45,892 nt of DNA, from contig NZ_MBEW02000013.1 of NCBI RefSeq assembly GCF_001693775.2, positions 1 through 45,892 on the forward strand, written 5' to 3'. This stretch comes from Criibacterium bergeronii. Lineage in GTDB: Bacteria > Bacillota > Clostridia > Peptostreptococcales > Filifactoraceae. Every line of letters begins with the position of its first letter. Position 1 is the stretch's first letter. A model generated the notes under the pieces. That model did not search any database. It was given only the letters and a program-made list of their open reading frames with translations, and was not told where the DNA came from. The translations under genes were made by a program, and so were the position numbers. Shown piece by piece: positions 8,221 through 16,069 of this stretch.

Positions 8221-9693
8221 ATGTTAGATGAGAAAATCACTTATGAAAAAGAGAAATATCAAGACTTCAAAGTGTCTGAGCTTGGTGTTAGATTAGCGAG
8301 AATGCAAAGAATTTGTGAAAGCCTTAAAATACCGGTACTAATAATAGTAGAAGGCTGGGAGTCATCAGGCAGAGGCTATGTGATAAATGATTTGGTTAGA
8401 GAATTAAACAGAAAATTTGTTGACGTAGATGTATTCAACAATCAAAGTGACGAAGAAAGAAAATACCCGTTTTTAAGAGATTTTTGGATTAAAATACCAA
8501 GAAAAGGCTACTTGAAAATATTTGACAGGAGTTTTTACTATGACCTGATGAACGATTTGGAAATGGGTAAATCTGAGTTAAAAACAAAGATAGAATTTAT
8601 TAATTCATTTGAAAAAGCTTTATACGATGACAAAACAGTGGTAATAAAATATTTTCTTGACGTATCACAAAAAGAACAAAAATCTAGAATGGAGGCGCTG
8701 GAAAACTCTGATTTAAAGTCGTTTTATATAGATATGTATGATAAAGAGCAAAATAAAAATTATGATACCTACAAGGCTCAATTTTCAAAGATTATAGAAA
8801 AAACAAATACTGATTATGCTAAATGGCACGTAATAAATGCAGAAGACGAAAAATACGCCTCAAAAGAAACACTTGGGATTGCATTAGAAGAAATTGAAAA
8901 AGGCATAGAACGAGTATCGACCCACAGAGAAAATGGAGTAAGGTTCCAAAGAGATTATAAGGCGAAAAATAAACCATTAAATGATTTGGATTTGACAAAA
9001 AAATTATCCGATAAAGAATATGATGCAATATTAAAAGATTTGGAAAAAGAAGTCGCCTCTACTGTAGTAAGATTTCACAAGGAAAATATCCCTACAATGC
9101 TAGTATTTGAAGGAATGGATGCGGCGGGCAAGGACGGAGCAATAGCTAGACTAATAAGATATGTAGACCCAAGACTTTACACAGTACACGCCATATCAGC
9201 ACCTGATGAATCGGAAAATGCTAGAAACTATCTTTGGAGATTTTACAATAGGATGCCCCAAGATGGCAAAATGGGGATTTTCTCCAGGTCATGGTATGGC
9301 AGAGTAATGGTTGAAAGAGTAGAAGGCTTTGCATCTGACAATGAATGGGAAAGAGCTTATGGCGAGATGCTTGACATGGAAAAACAATTTTATGAACATG
9401 GAGGTTTAATATTAAAGTATTTCGTAGTAATTGATAAAGACATACAGCTTGAAAGATTTCAAGACAGAGAAAATGACGTTGACAAGCAGTATAAAATCAC
9501 TGAAGAGGACTGGAGAAATAGAGACAAATGGGATAAATATCTAGAGGCGGAAAATGAAATGATAGACCGCACAAATGTTCAATATGCTCCATGGATATTA
9601 GTAGAGGGCAACGATAAAAAATATGCAAGAATAAAAGTAATAAAAGAATTTTTGAATAGAGCTGAAAAGTTTTTAAAAGATAAAGAAAAATAA
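8221..9693 (+). CDS. pap: Polyphosphate:AMP phosphotransferase (two PPK2 domains)
   Basis: It probably uses polyphosphate to phosphorylate AMP (class II PPK2). The 490 residues hold two tandem PPK2 domains. The N-terminal one (about 20-230) has a degenerate P-loop, VEGWESSGRG, with DRSFYYDLM as the lid. The C-terminal one (about 265-485) has a canonical Walker A, FEGMDAAGKDG, and the lid SRSWYGRVMVERVEGF. Only the second domain is expected to be catalytic, as known for tandem PAP enzymes. ATGGAGG precedes the ATG, and a terminator follows. It appears to be a single-gene unit, linking polyphosphate stores to nucleotide pools. The ADP-forming versus GDP-forming preference cannot be read from sequence. 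Confidence 0.88.
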   Translation: MLDEKITYEKEKYQDFKVSELGVRLARMQRICESLKIPVLIIVEGWESSGRGYVINDLVRELNRKFVDVDVFNNQSDEERKYPFLRDFWIKIPRKGYLKIFDRSFYYDLMNDLEMGKSELKTKIEFINSFEKALYDDKTVVIKYFLDVSQKEQKSRMEALENSDLKSFYIDMYDKEQNKNYDTYKAQFSKIIEKTNTDYAKWHVINAEDEKYASKETLGIALEEIEKGIERVSTHRENGVRFQRDYKAKNKPLNDLDLTKKLSDKEYDAILKDLEKEVASTVVRFHKENIPTMLVFEGMDAAGKDGAIARLIRYVDPRLYTVHAISAPDESENARNYLWRFYNRMPQDGKMGIFSRSWYGRVMVERVEGFASDNEWERAYGEMLDMEKQFYEHGGLILKYFVVIDKDIQLERFQDRENDVDKQYKITEEDWRNRDKWDKYLEAENEMIDRTNVQYAPWILVEGNDKKYARIKVIKEFLNRAEKFLKDKEK

Positions 9694-9703
9694 ATAGAAA
9701 TCA

Positions 9704-9743
9704 AAAAAGCCTGCCAATTTTATAATAATTGAGCAGGCTTTTT
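9704..9743 (+). terminator. Terminator after the PPK2 gene
   Basis: Stem AAAAAGCCTGC/GCAGGCTTTTT with an inner CAATT/AATTG extension, followed by T residues. A typical intrinsic terminator; also isolates the next small locus from readthrough. Confidence 0.9.
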
Positions 9744-9752
9744 AACTAATTA

Positions 9753-9781
9753 CTTTAAATGGAAAGATTTTATGATATAAT
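9753..9781 (+). promoter_or_regulatory. Toxin promoter
   Basis: Extended -10 TGATATAAT (TATAAT at 9776-9781) with a weak -35 (CTTTAA, 9753-9758, 17-bp spacing). The start is expected near 9788-9791, at the beginning of the inverted repeat GAGAAAAGTA. The same TGATATAAT element recurs in mirror image at 10031-10039. Confidence 0.6.
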
Positions 9782-9816
9782 ATTGCCCAAGAGAAAAGTA
9801 ATACAGTAGGTTTGCT

Positions 9817-9841
9817 CCAATCTAAAAAAGATTGGGGGTGA
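9817..9841 (+). promoter_or_regulatory. Stem-loop at the toxin ribosome binding site
   Basis: CCAATC (9817-9822) can pair with GATTGG (9830-9835) across a 7-nt A-rich loop. The stem directly abuts and partly includes the GGGGGTGA Shine-Dalgarno sequence (9834-9841), so it could limit toxin translation. Confidence 0.55.
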
Positions 9842-9846
9842 GTTGT

Positions 9847-9936
9847 ATGTCAAAATATGAAGTTATAACAACAGTTATAATGCTAGTAGAATTGATGCTA
9901 CAAATCATTGCCCTTTTTCAAGAAAAGAAAAAGTAA
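9847..9936 (+). CDS. Small hydrophobic holin-like type I toxin
   Basis: A 29-residue peptide too short for standard gene calling: MSKYEVITTV at the start, a hydrophobic core IMLVELMLQIIALF, and a charged QEKKK tail. This is the pattern of the putative holin-like toxin family (TxpA/BsrE relatives), whose members insert in the membrane and are controlled by antisense RNA. The Shine-Dalgarno GGGGGTGA is exceptionally strong, as usual for these toxins. The gene is bracketed by mirrored promoters and followed by a terminator usable in both directions. Membrane location and toxicity are inferred from composition and locus architecture. Confidence 0.75.
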   Translation: MSKYEVITTVIMLVELMLQIIALFQEKKK

Positions 9937-9939
9937 GCA

Positions 9940-10025
9940 GAAAAAAACCGCTGTATTCGCACTACAACGGTTTTTAAATTTTAAAAATTGACTGTAGGAG
10001 CAAACCGATAAGGTTTACTTTTCTC
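9940..10025 (-). ncRNA. Putative antisense antitoxin RNA
   Basis: A convergent transcript is predicted from the minus-strand promoter at 10031-10058. It would start near 10025 and end at the hairpin 9943-9975, which on this strand is followed by seven T. Its length would be about 80-90 nt. It would be complementary to the toxin mRNA 3' region. Its first 30 nt nearly copy the toxin mRNA's own 5' end because of the inverted repeat. It has no credible open reading frame. Confidence 0.55.
9943..9975. terminator. Bidirectional terminator between toxin and antitoxin RNAs
   Basis: AAAAACCG-c-TGT pairs with ACA-a-CGGTTTTT. T-runs follow on both strands (9971-9975 on plus; complement of 9941-9947 on minus). 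This suits convergent toxin and antisense transcripts sharing one terminator. Confidence 0.75.
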
Positions 10026-10030
10026 TTTTT

Positions 10031-10058
10031 ATTATATCACAAAAATAAAAATTTACAA
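10031..10058 (-). promoter_or_regulatory. Antitoxin RNA promoter
   Basis: On the minus strand: TTGTAA, 16-bp spacer, then TGA-TATAAT (TATAAT at 10031-10036). This is a better promoter than the toxin's, as expected if the antitoxin is made in excess. Confidence 0.65.
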
Positions 10059-10089
10059 CAAAACAAATAATAATTTATATTTCGTGCAA

Positions 10090-10118
10090 TTGTAAAACTA
10101 CTAAAAATAATATATAAT
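10090..10118 (+). promoter_or_regulatory. Promoter of the aminotransferase-rsmE operon
   Basis: TTGTAA (10090-10095), exactly 17 bp, then TATAAT (10113-10118). It would start near 10125, 42 nt before the gene. Confidence 0.65.
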
Positions 10119-10166
10119 TGTAGCTAACTTTTTAAAATTTATATCTTTTAAACACGAGGAGGAAAC

Positions 10167-11354
10167 ATGATACCTATTTCTGAAAAAGCTAAGAACGTAA
10201 CTCCGGCTATAACCTTGCAGCTTGGTGCAATGGTAAAACAAATGAAAGCAGAGGGGCAAAAAATCACAAATCTGACTTTGGGCGAGCCGGATTTTAATAC
10301 GCCACAAAAGGCAAAGCAAAGAGCAATTGATGCAATAGAAAATAATATTACAAGATATGACTTAGCCAGCGGAAACATGGAGCTAAAAAAAGCCATAGCT
10401 GAAAAGATGAAAAAGGACCATGACCTCACCTATACACCTGAGCAAATAGTAGTAGCAAATGGTGCAAAACAAGCGTTATTAAATTCTATGCTTACCTGTA
10501 TAAATCCGGGCGATGAAGTGCTTATCCCTACACCATGCTGGGTTAGTTATCCTGAGATGGCCAAATTGATTGGGGCAGTGCCGGTTTTTGTGGAAACAAA
10601 AAAAGAAAATTCATTTAAAATGACAGTGGAAGATGCTAAAAAATATATAACTGACAAGACAAGAATGGCAATAATTACAAACCCTAATAATCCAACCGGT
10701 GCAGTTTTTTCAAAAGACGAGCTTATGGCATTGTGTGATTATTTGACAAAAAAAGACATAGTAATTTTAAGCGATGAAATTTACGAAAAAATGTGCTATG
10801 ACTTTGACTTTGTAAGTGCAGCCTCACTTAGTCAAGAAATATTTGAAAACACAATCGTAGTAAACGGACTTAGTAAATCAGGAGCTATGACCGGCTGGCG
10901 AGTAGGCTACTGTTGTGCACCGACAGTAGAGCTGGGAAAAACTATAGGCTCAATACAATCAAATACAACAGCTCATGCTTGCACAATATCTCAGCAGGCA
11001 GCAATATCAGTCTTAAAAGAATGTGAAGAAGACACAAAAATGATGGCTGAGCAGTACAAAAAAAGACGTGATATGATAGTAGACTACTTTGAAAAATGGG
11101 GACTACTTGATATAGTTAAGCCACAGGGAGCTTTTTACGCATTTATAAATATTGAACCACTTAAAGACAAAATAAAATTTGAAGGCTCTTACTCTGCATT
11201 TTTCTGCAAAGATATTTTAGAAAAACAAAAAGTAGCCTTTGTGCCGGGAAGTGGATTTTACAAGGAAGATTATATAAGACTAAGCTACGCAGCTAGCGAA
11301 CAAGAAATCATGGAAGGTCTAAATAAGCTTAAAGCCTACGCTAAGAGCCTATAA
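10167..11354 (+). CDS. Class I pyridoxal-phosphate aminotransferase (aspartate aminotransferase type)
   Basis: A 395-residue PLP aminotransferase of fold type I, family I-gamma. Motifs are NPNNPTG at 172-178, SDEIYE at 202-207, and the PLP lysine Lys237 in NGLSKSGAMTGWRVGY with the phosphate-binding Arg245. The C-terminal YIRLSYA holds the substrate-carboxylate arginine. Aspartate or another acidic or aromatic amino acid is the likely donor, with 2-oxoglutarate as acceptor, but specificity cannot be set from sequence alone. CGAGGAGG precedes the start. rsmE follows 18 bp later. Confidence 0.9.
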   Translation: MIPISEKAKNVTPAITLQLGAMVKQMKAEGQKITNLTLGEPDFNTPQKAKQRAIDAIENNITRYDLASGNMELKKAIAEKMKKDHDLTYTPEQIVVANGAKQALLNSMLTCINPGDEVLIPTPCWVSYPEMAKLIGAVPVFVETKKENSFKMTVEDAKKYITDKTRMAIITNPNNPTGAVFSKDELMALCDYLTKKDIVILSDEIYEKMCYDFDFVSAASLSQEIFENTIVVNGLSKSGAMTGWRVGYCCAPTVELGKTIGSIQSNTTAHACTISQQAAISVLKECEEDTKMMAEQYKKRRDMIVDYFEKWGLLDIVKPQGAFYAFINIEPLKDKIKFEGSYSAFFCKDILEKQKVAFVPGSGFYKEDYIRLSYAASEQEIMEGLNKLKAYAKSL

Positions 11355-11372
11355 TATAAAAAGAGAAAAAAT

Positions 11373-12101
11373 ATGAACAGATTTTTTTTAAAAGAACAAG
11401 CAGATGCTATAAATAAAATAATAGATAAAACGGACATCTCCCATTTAAAAAATGTGCTACGAATAAGAGCCGGAGAGCTAGTAGAGGTAGTGGACTTACT
11501 TGGTGAAGAATACATCATGAAAATCAAGACTGTAAATTCTGATTGCGTTGAGCTAACAATAGAAGAAAAGCTTGACATAAAAAGAGAAACAAGTATTGAC
11601 ATAACAGTATACCAAGGCATACCAAAAGGTACAAGGATGGAATATGTAATACAAAAACTTACAGAAATTGGAGTAAAAAAAATAGTACCTGTTAAAATGA
11701 CGAGATGTGTAAAAGACGAAATAAATCCATCAAAAATGCAAAGATATGCCGCAATAATTAAAGAGGCGGCAATGCAGTCAAAAAGGCTTATAATTCCGGA
11801 GCTTGAGTATCCAATGAACTTTGACGAAATGCTGGAAACCATGAAAAGTAATCAACAAAATGTCGTTTTTTATGAAAATGAACAAAATAAAGGCATAAAA
11901 GATTATGTAAAGCAGTTTCCATCAGTTAAATCCCTAGGCATAGTAATCGGTCCTGAAGGCGGAATTGATGACAGCGAAATAGAAAAATTAAAACAAGCAA
12001 ATTTAGAAATATTAAGCCTAGGAAACAGGATACTTCGTACAGAAACAGCAGGACTGATTGCGTCAGCAATTTTTATACACGAATATGATGAAAATTTTTA
12101 A
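11373..12101 (+). CDS. rsmE: 16S rRNA m3U1498 methyltransferase
   Basis: It methylates N3 of U1498 in 16S rRNA using S-adenosylmethionine. The 242 residues show the family's N-terminal PUA-like opening (MNRFF; HLKNVLRIRAG). The SPOUT trefoil-knot signature is IGPEGGID, then LSLGNRILRTETA, near the C-terminus. It is probably co-transcribed with the aminotransferase 18 bp upstream. The following secreted protein starts 31 bp after its stop. Confidence 0.94.
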   Translation: MNRFFLKEQADAINKIIDKTDISHLKNVLRIRAGELVEVVDLLGEEYIMKIKTVNSDCVELTIEEKLDIKRETSIDITVYQGIPKGTRMEYVIQKLTEIGVKKIVPVKMTRCVKDEINPSKMQRYAAIIKEAAMQSKRLIIPELEYPMNFDEMLETMKSNQQNVVFYENEQNKGIKDYVKQFPSVKSLGIVIGPEGGIDDSEIEKLKQANLEILSLGNRILRTETAGLIASAIFIHEYDENF

Positions 12102-12132
12102 TAGTATTAATTTTTTTAATCAGAGGTTTGAA

Positions 12133-13938
12133 ATGAAAAGAAATGGCAAAAAAGTTCTTAGCTTATTATTGATTTCAGCGACAATGCTTTTGGCAAAAAC
12201 AGGTGATATCTCTGCTGCTAATAATATATCACTGATGATAGACGCCACGAGAGTTTACTCAGACGTAGCACCTTATATTAAAAATAGTAGAACCATGGTG
12301 CCTCTAAGAGTAATTTCTGAAAATCTTGGAGCTGAAGTGAATTGGGACCCAAATATCAGGCAGGCAATAGTACAGATGCCATCCACAGGAGTTAATTTGG
12401 TTTTCCCAGTTAACCAATATATTTATTACAAAAACGGCAACTCTTATAATTTAGATGCACCTGCGGAAATAGCATCAGGCAGGACAATGGTTCCGTTTAG
12501 AGTTATCGCTGAGGCTTTTGATAGAGATGTGCAGTGGGATAGCTCCACAAGGTCAGTTATTATAGGCAGTGGAAATAGTAAGAATAATGTAAATAATGTA
12601 GCTAACAATGCACAAAACACTAAGAAAATAAACCAAGTTCCTAAAAATGCGGATTATAAAGAATATACAGCGATTACAGGAGAAACTATAAAAGGAAAAT
12701 TCATATCCAACTCAGATAAATTCATAGAAATAATGAATGAATACAGAGTATCAAAAGGACTTTCTCAGGTAAAACATTCAAAAGAAATGGACGAATACGC
12801 AAAGGTTAGATGTATAGAAACAGCTATAAGGCTTAAAAAAGGTCTAGGACTTTCTCACTCAAGACTTGATGGTAGTCCTGAAAAATTTATTGGACAAGGC
12901 GGAGAAAATCTTGCCGCAGGTAACACAACAGAAGATGCAATCTTTAACCAATGGAAAAAATCTCCCGGACATAATGCACATATGCTGCATAATTTTTCAT
13001 CAAATGCAGGTTATGGGTTTGCGACCTTTGAATTTGAAGGAGATTATGGAGCTTGCTCCGTATTACCATCAATGCACTTAGATTTAAATGATATGCCTAA
13101 ATATACATGGGATGAGTACGAAAATGGCACAGTAGTGACTAGGACACCCGGTAACAATAAAAAACCAAGCCAAGCTCAGCCAATACAAAAGCCTGAACAA
13201 AAACAAGATACTAATCAGCAAAAAGAACAGCAGCAAACTGAAAACAAAGCTTGGTACAATGAATTACAAAGCGAGAAAGCGACAAGCGTCTACAATCAAA
13301 ATGTGCCTTATGGTGGACGTATGGACGTATGTGGCAAAGACCCTAGTATATATTTAAGAAGTGATGGTACCTTTGACTACGAAGTGCACTTCAGGTCAGA
13401 TACTAATTATGCACAAGATTTCTTTGCAAAGTATAAAGCCTTATCACTTGATGAGAAAAAAAGACTATACAGACAAAGAGATGCTGAAGCAAGGAGAAAA
13501 GCCGAAGAGTTAAAACAAGAAGAAGAAAGCTTTAAAAAGCTAGAGGAGCAAAGAAAACAAGAGCAACAAAAGCAAGCTGAAACTGAGAAATTAGCAGAGC
13601 AACAAAAGCAAGCCGAAACTCAAAATACTCCATCTGTTTCAAATAACTCAACAAATTCACTATATAACGTTGAAGAAAACATAGCTTGGTACAACGAGCT
13701 GATGCAAAACAAAGACAATAGCTATATTTACCAAAAAGAACCATCAAGCGTTGGATTTTTGGTATATGAAGGCAAACTTAGAATTTATTTATCAAGTGAT
13801 GGTAGTTTAGTGCGTTCTTTATCAAGTGGAGCATATACATCTGAAATAATAGACGAGGCTAGAAGTTACGATGCACTCCCAATATCTCAGAAAAAAGCTA
13901 TATACAACAGCCTAGAAGAAACATATAAAAATAAGTAA
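12133..13938 (+). CDS. Secreted CAP-domain protein with copper-amine-oxidase-like N domain and C-terminal repeats
   Basis: The frame is open to 12058, inside rsmE. I choose the ATG at 12133 because AGAGG precedes it and a signal peptide starts there (KRNGKK, hydrophobic core to about residue 21, cleavage near SAA at 27-29). The mature protein has a copper-amine-oxidase N1-like domain with two VPLRVI/VPFRVI repeats (33-145), a linker, and a CAP/SCP domain (195-311: SHSRLDG, GENLAAGN, WKKSPGH). Then comes a Lys/Gln/Glu-rich coiled-coil region (436-495) that includes a duplicated EQQKQAET unit. Two copies of an approximately 75-residue module, opening AWYNEL and containing IYLxSDG, flank this coil (372-450; 517-598). 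It is extracellular or wall-associated; function unknown. Confidence 0.85.
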   Translation: MKRNGKKVLSLLLISATMLLAKTGDISAANNISLMIDATRVYSDVAPYIKNSRTMVPLRVISENLGAEVNWDPNIRQAIVQMPSTGVNLVFPVNQYIYYKNGNSYNLDAPAEIASGRTMVPFRVIAEAFDRDVQWDSSTRSVIIGSGNSKNNVNNVANNAQNTKKINQVPKNADYKEYTAITGETIKGKFISNSDKFIEIMNEYRVSKGLSQVKHSKEMDEYAKVRCIETAIRLKKGLGLSHSRLDGSPEKFIGQGGENLAAGNTTEDAIFNQWKKSPGHNAHMLHNFSSNAGYGFATFEFEGDYGACSVLPSMHLDLNDMPKYTWDEYENGTVVTRTPGNNKKPSQAQPIQKPEQKQDTNQQKEQQQTENKAWYNELQSEKATSVYNQNVPYGGRMDVCGKDPSIYLRSDGTFDYEVHFRSDTNYAQDFFAKYKALSLDEKKRLYRQRDAEARRKAEELKQEEESFKKLEEQRKQEQQKQAETEKLAEQQKQAETQNTPSVSNNSTNSLYNVEENIAWYNELMQNKDNSYIYQKEPSSVGFLVYEGKLRIYLSSDGSLVRSLSSGAYTSEIIDEARSYDALPISQKKAIYNSLEETYKNK

Positions 13939-13963
13939 AGGTAAAACGAGGTATAAATAAAAC

Positions 13964-14009
13964 AAAAACTCTTAAAACCATTTTGATTTTTTGGTATTAA
14001 GAGTTTTTT
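13964..14009 (+). terminator. Terminator after the CAP-domain gene
   Basis: Stem AAAAACTCTTAA/TTAAGAGTTTTT with inner ACCA/TGGT, followed by T residues. Intrinsic terminator. Confidence 0.88.
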
Positions 14010-14041
14010 AAAATAATTTTGATTATTTGATTAGGAGAAAA

Positions 14042-15376
14042 ATGCAAAACAAGACATTTGCCACATATACATTAGGCTGCAAGGTCAATCAGTATGAGAC
14101 CAACGCAGTTGAAGAAGTTTTTATAGAAGATGGATTTACACTTACAGATTTTGATGAAAAAGCTGATGTGTATATAATTAACACCTGCACAGTCACAGCC
14201 ATGTCAGATAAAAAATCAAGACAGATTATCAGACGTGCAAAAAAACAAAATAAAAATTCCCTAGTAGTAGTCATAGGTTGCTATAGTCAGATATCACCGG
14301 ATGAAGTAGCTAAAATAGAGGACGTAAATCTTGTGATGGGAACAAGCAATAAAAAAGGAATTTTGCAAGAGGTAAAAAAGCTTAAACTAACAGATAAAGT
14401 CATAAAAGTAAACAGCTTAAAAGACGAAAATGAGTTTGAAAACCTAGACACCAAGGCTCATAGCAAAAACCAAAGAGCCTTTTTAAAAATACAAGACGGT
14501 TGCGACAGATATTGCTCATACTGCATCATACCATATACAAGAGGCAAGGTAAGAAGTAGAAGAAAAGATGACATACTCAAAGAAATAGAAGAATTATCAA
14601 AAAATGATTATAAAGAAGTAGTTTTAACAGGCATACACGTTGCATCTTACGGAAAAGATTTTAGATTAAAAAGTCTTAAAGAGCAAGAAAATGTAAATGA
14701 TATCAACGAAAATTATTTACTTGACGTCATAGAAAGCATAGCACAAAATGACGGCATAAAAAGAATTAGAATAGGTTCGCTTGAGCCGGTAATAATCACA
14801 GATAATTTTTTAGAAAAATTGACAAAAATAGAAAAGTTTTGCCCACATTTTCACCTTTCATTGCAAAGTGGATGCGATGAAACACTTTCTAGGATGAATA
14901 GACGCTACACCACAGAGGAATATGAAGAGTCAGTTAATAAAATTAGAAAATATTTTGACAATCCAGCCATAACCACAGATGTGATAGTAGGTTTCCCCGG
15001 AGAAACTGAAGAAGAATTTAATAAGACCTTTGACTATCTTAAAAAAATAAAATTATACCAAATGCACATCTTCCCATTTTCAAGACGTTCAGGCACTAAA
15101 GCCCACGATATGCCAAATCAGATACCTGAGCAGATTAAGCATACAAGAGTTGAAATATTAAAAAAGCTTGATGAGCAAAATAGAGACTCTTTTGAAAACA
15201 ATATGATTGGAAAAATTGAGCAGGTACTATTTGAGCAAAGAGCTGGAGAATATTTTGAAGGGCATACAAAAAATTATGTGAAGCTGTATATGAAAACCGA
15301 ACAAGATTTATCAGGTATATTACAAAATGTGTTAATATATGAAAAAATTGACGACCGGCTCATTTGTAAAAAATAG
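14042..15376 (+). CDS. mtaB: tRNA ms2t6A methylthiotransferase
   Basis: A radical-SAM enzyme that adds a methylthio group to t6A37 in tRNAs reading ANN codons. An in-frame TTG at 14027 is rejected because AGGAGA (14033-14038) serves the ATG at 14042; this gives 444 residues. The N-terminal MTTase domain carries Cys13, Cys49 and Cys80 (LGCKVNQYET, NTCTVTA, IGCYSQ). The radical-SAM motif Cys153-Cys157-Cys160 lies in DGCDRYCSYCIIP. A C-terminal TRAM-like domain ends the protein. LGCKVNQYETN and the TVTA text distinguish MtaB from MiaB. It is a stand-alone gene after a terminator. Confidence 0.93.
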   Translation: MQNKTFATYTLGCKVNQYETNAVEEVFIEDGFTLTDFDEKADVYIINTCTVTAMSDKKSRQIIRRAKKQNKNSLVVVIGCYSQISPDEVAKIEDVNLVMGTSNKKGILQEVKKLKLTDKVIKVNSLKDENEFENLDTKAHSKNQRAFLKIQDGCDRYCSYCIIPYTRGKVRSRRKDDILKEIEELSKNDYKEVVLTGIHVASYGKDFRLKSLKEQENVNDINENYLLDVIESIAQNDGIKRIRIGSLEPVIITDNFLEKLTKIEKFCPHFHLSLQSGCDETLSRMNRRYTTEEYEESVNKIRKYFDNPAITTDVIVGFPGETEEEFNKTFDYLKKIKLYQMHIFPFSRRSGTKAHDMPNQIPEQIKHTRVEILKKLDEQNRDSFENNMIGKIEQVLFEQRAGEYFEGHTKNYVKLYMKTEQDLSGILQNVLIYEKIDDRLICKK

Positions 15377-15426
15377 ACCGATTTTTTGTAAAACCTCTTT
15401 AAATTATTAAATTGATGTGCAATTCC

Positions 15427-15455
15427 TTGACTTTTATAGCAAAAAAATATATTAT
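15427..15455 (+). promoter_or_regulatory. Promoter of the CBS-ppsR-ppdK operon
   Basis: TTGACT (15427-15432), 17 bp, TATTAT (15450-15455). It would give a leader of about 175 nt before the CBS gene. Confidence 0.6.
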
Positions 15456-15511
15456 GTTTCTAAGGAAATTGATTTCATATTTTATATATGCAATCAAAAA
15501 TTTAAATCATT

Positions 15512-15533
15512 AGCTTGGATTTAATTCCAAGCT
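15512..15533 (+). terminator. Leader hairpin upstream of the CBS gene
   Basis: AGCTTGGA pairs perfectly with TCCAAGCT across a 6-nt loop. It lies downstream of the 15427 promoter and has no strong T-tract. It may be a weak attenuator or RNA-stability element in the operon leader, or a weak end for mtaB readthrough. Confidence 0.4.
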
Positions 15534-15635
15534 TTACATATATCACTGTATTAATATATAGCCTGTAACAATAAACACCTATAAAATAATTTAATTTATA
15601 GAAATAATGTCATCTTTAGGAAAGAAGGGATTATA

Positions 15636-16061
15636 TTGTACGTTGCAGAATTTCACCCCAACTATCAAACAGTAGACGACGTAATGATGGTTGCTAGAAC
15701 ATTTGATGCAGCAAGCTCCATATCCTATATAGTAAACACTATGTTTACTGAGAATGTGGAATTTTTCATACTTACCAAGGACGATTTATTGGCAGGAGTA
15801 GTAACAAAAAAAGACCTGATAAAAAATTTGGTGATTGACAAAGTAGGCACACAAGGTCAAGTATCAGACATTATGACAAAAATGCCAAACGTATTGTATG
15901 TTAAATCTGATGTTAACATTGCGATTGCAACAGGAAAGCTTATACAAAATGATGTAGGTTTTTTACCGGTGGTCGAGGAGCTGCCTGAAGGACTAAAGGT
16001 AGTAGGCGTATTTTGTGAAAGCATTGTAACTAGATTATACTTAGAAATGTTTTATTCTTAG
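15636..16061 (+). CDS. CBS-domain protein, CcpN-like but lacking the HTH
   Basis: A 141-residue protein of two CBS motifs (about 12-68 and 78-135), including GVVTKKDLIKN and VSDIMTKMPNV. Sequence and position match the CBS half of CcpN-type regulators, which in many Firmicutes precede the PPDK regulatory protein and ppdK. Normally a roughly 60-residue winged-HTH lies in front. Here the frame has a stop at 15582-15584, and no HTH-like text is found upstream in any plus frame. The best start is a TTG at 15636, 6 nt after AAGAAGGGA. It may bind adenine nucleotides and act on partners without binding DNA. It ends 8 bp before ppsR. Confidence 0.8.
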   Translation: MYVAEFHPNYQTVDDVMMVARTFDAASSISYIVNTMFTENVEFFILTKDDLLAGVVTKKDLIKNLVIDKVGTQGQVSDIMTKMPNVLYVKSDVNIAIATGKLIQNDVGFLPVVEELPEGLKVVGVFCESIVTRLYLEMFYS

Positions 16062-16069
16062 GAGAAAAT

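Larger units (their letters stand above)
9791..10025. repeat. Bipartite inverted repeat bracketing the toxin gene
   Basis: GAGAAAAGTA at 9791-9800 is repeated in inverse at 10016-10025, and GGTTTGCTCC at 9809-9818 in inverse at 9997-10006. There are 8 and 9 unmatched bases between the two blocks. The -10 elements lie just outside both ends. A full-length toxin RNA could fold back and pair its 5' and 3' ends over 20 bp. Confidence 0.8.

Noticed and set aside
9847-9936. Reading the small hydrophobic ORF as a phage holin
   Set aside because: No phage genes are nearby. The single short hydrophobic segment, mirrored promoters and convergent terminator fit a type I toxin better.
11336-11842. 168-codon frame antisense to rsmE
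   Set aside because: Low-complexity Ser/Ile-rich translation typical of the complement of AT-rich genes, overlapping a clear rsmE.
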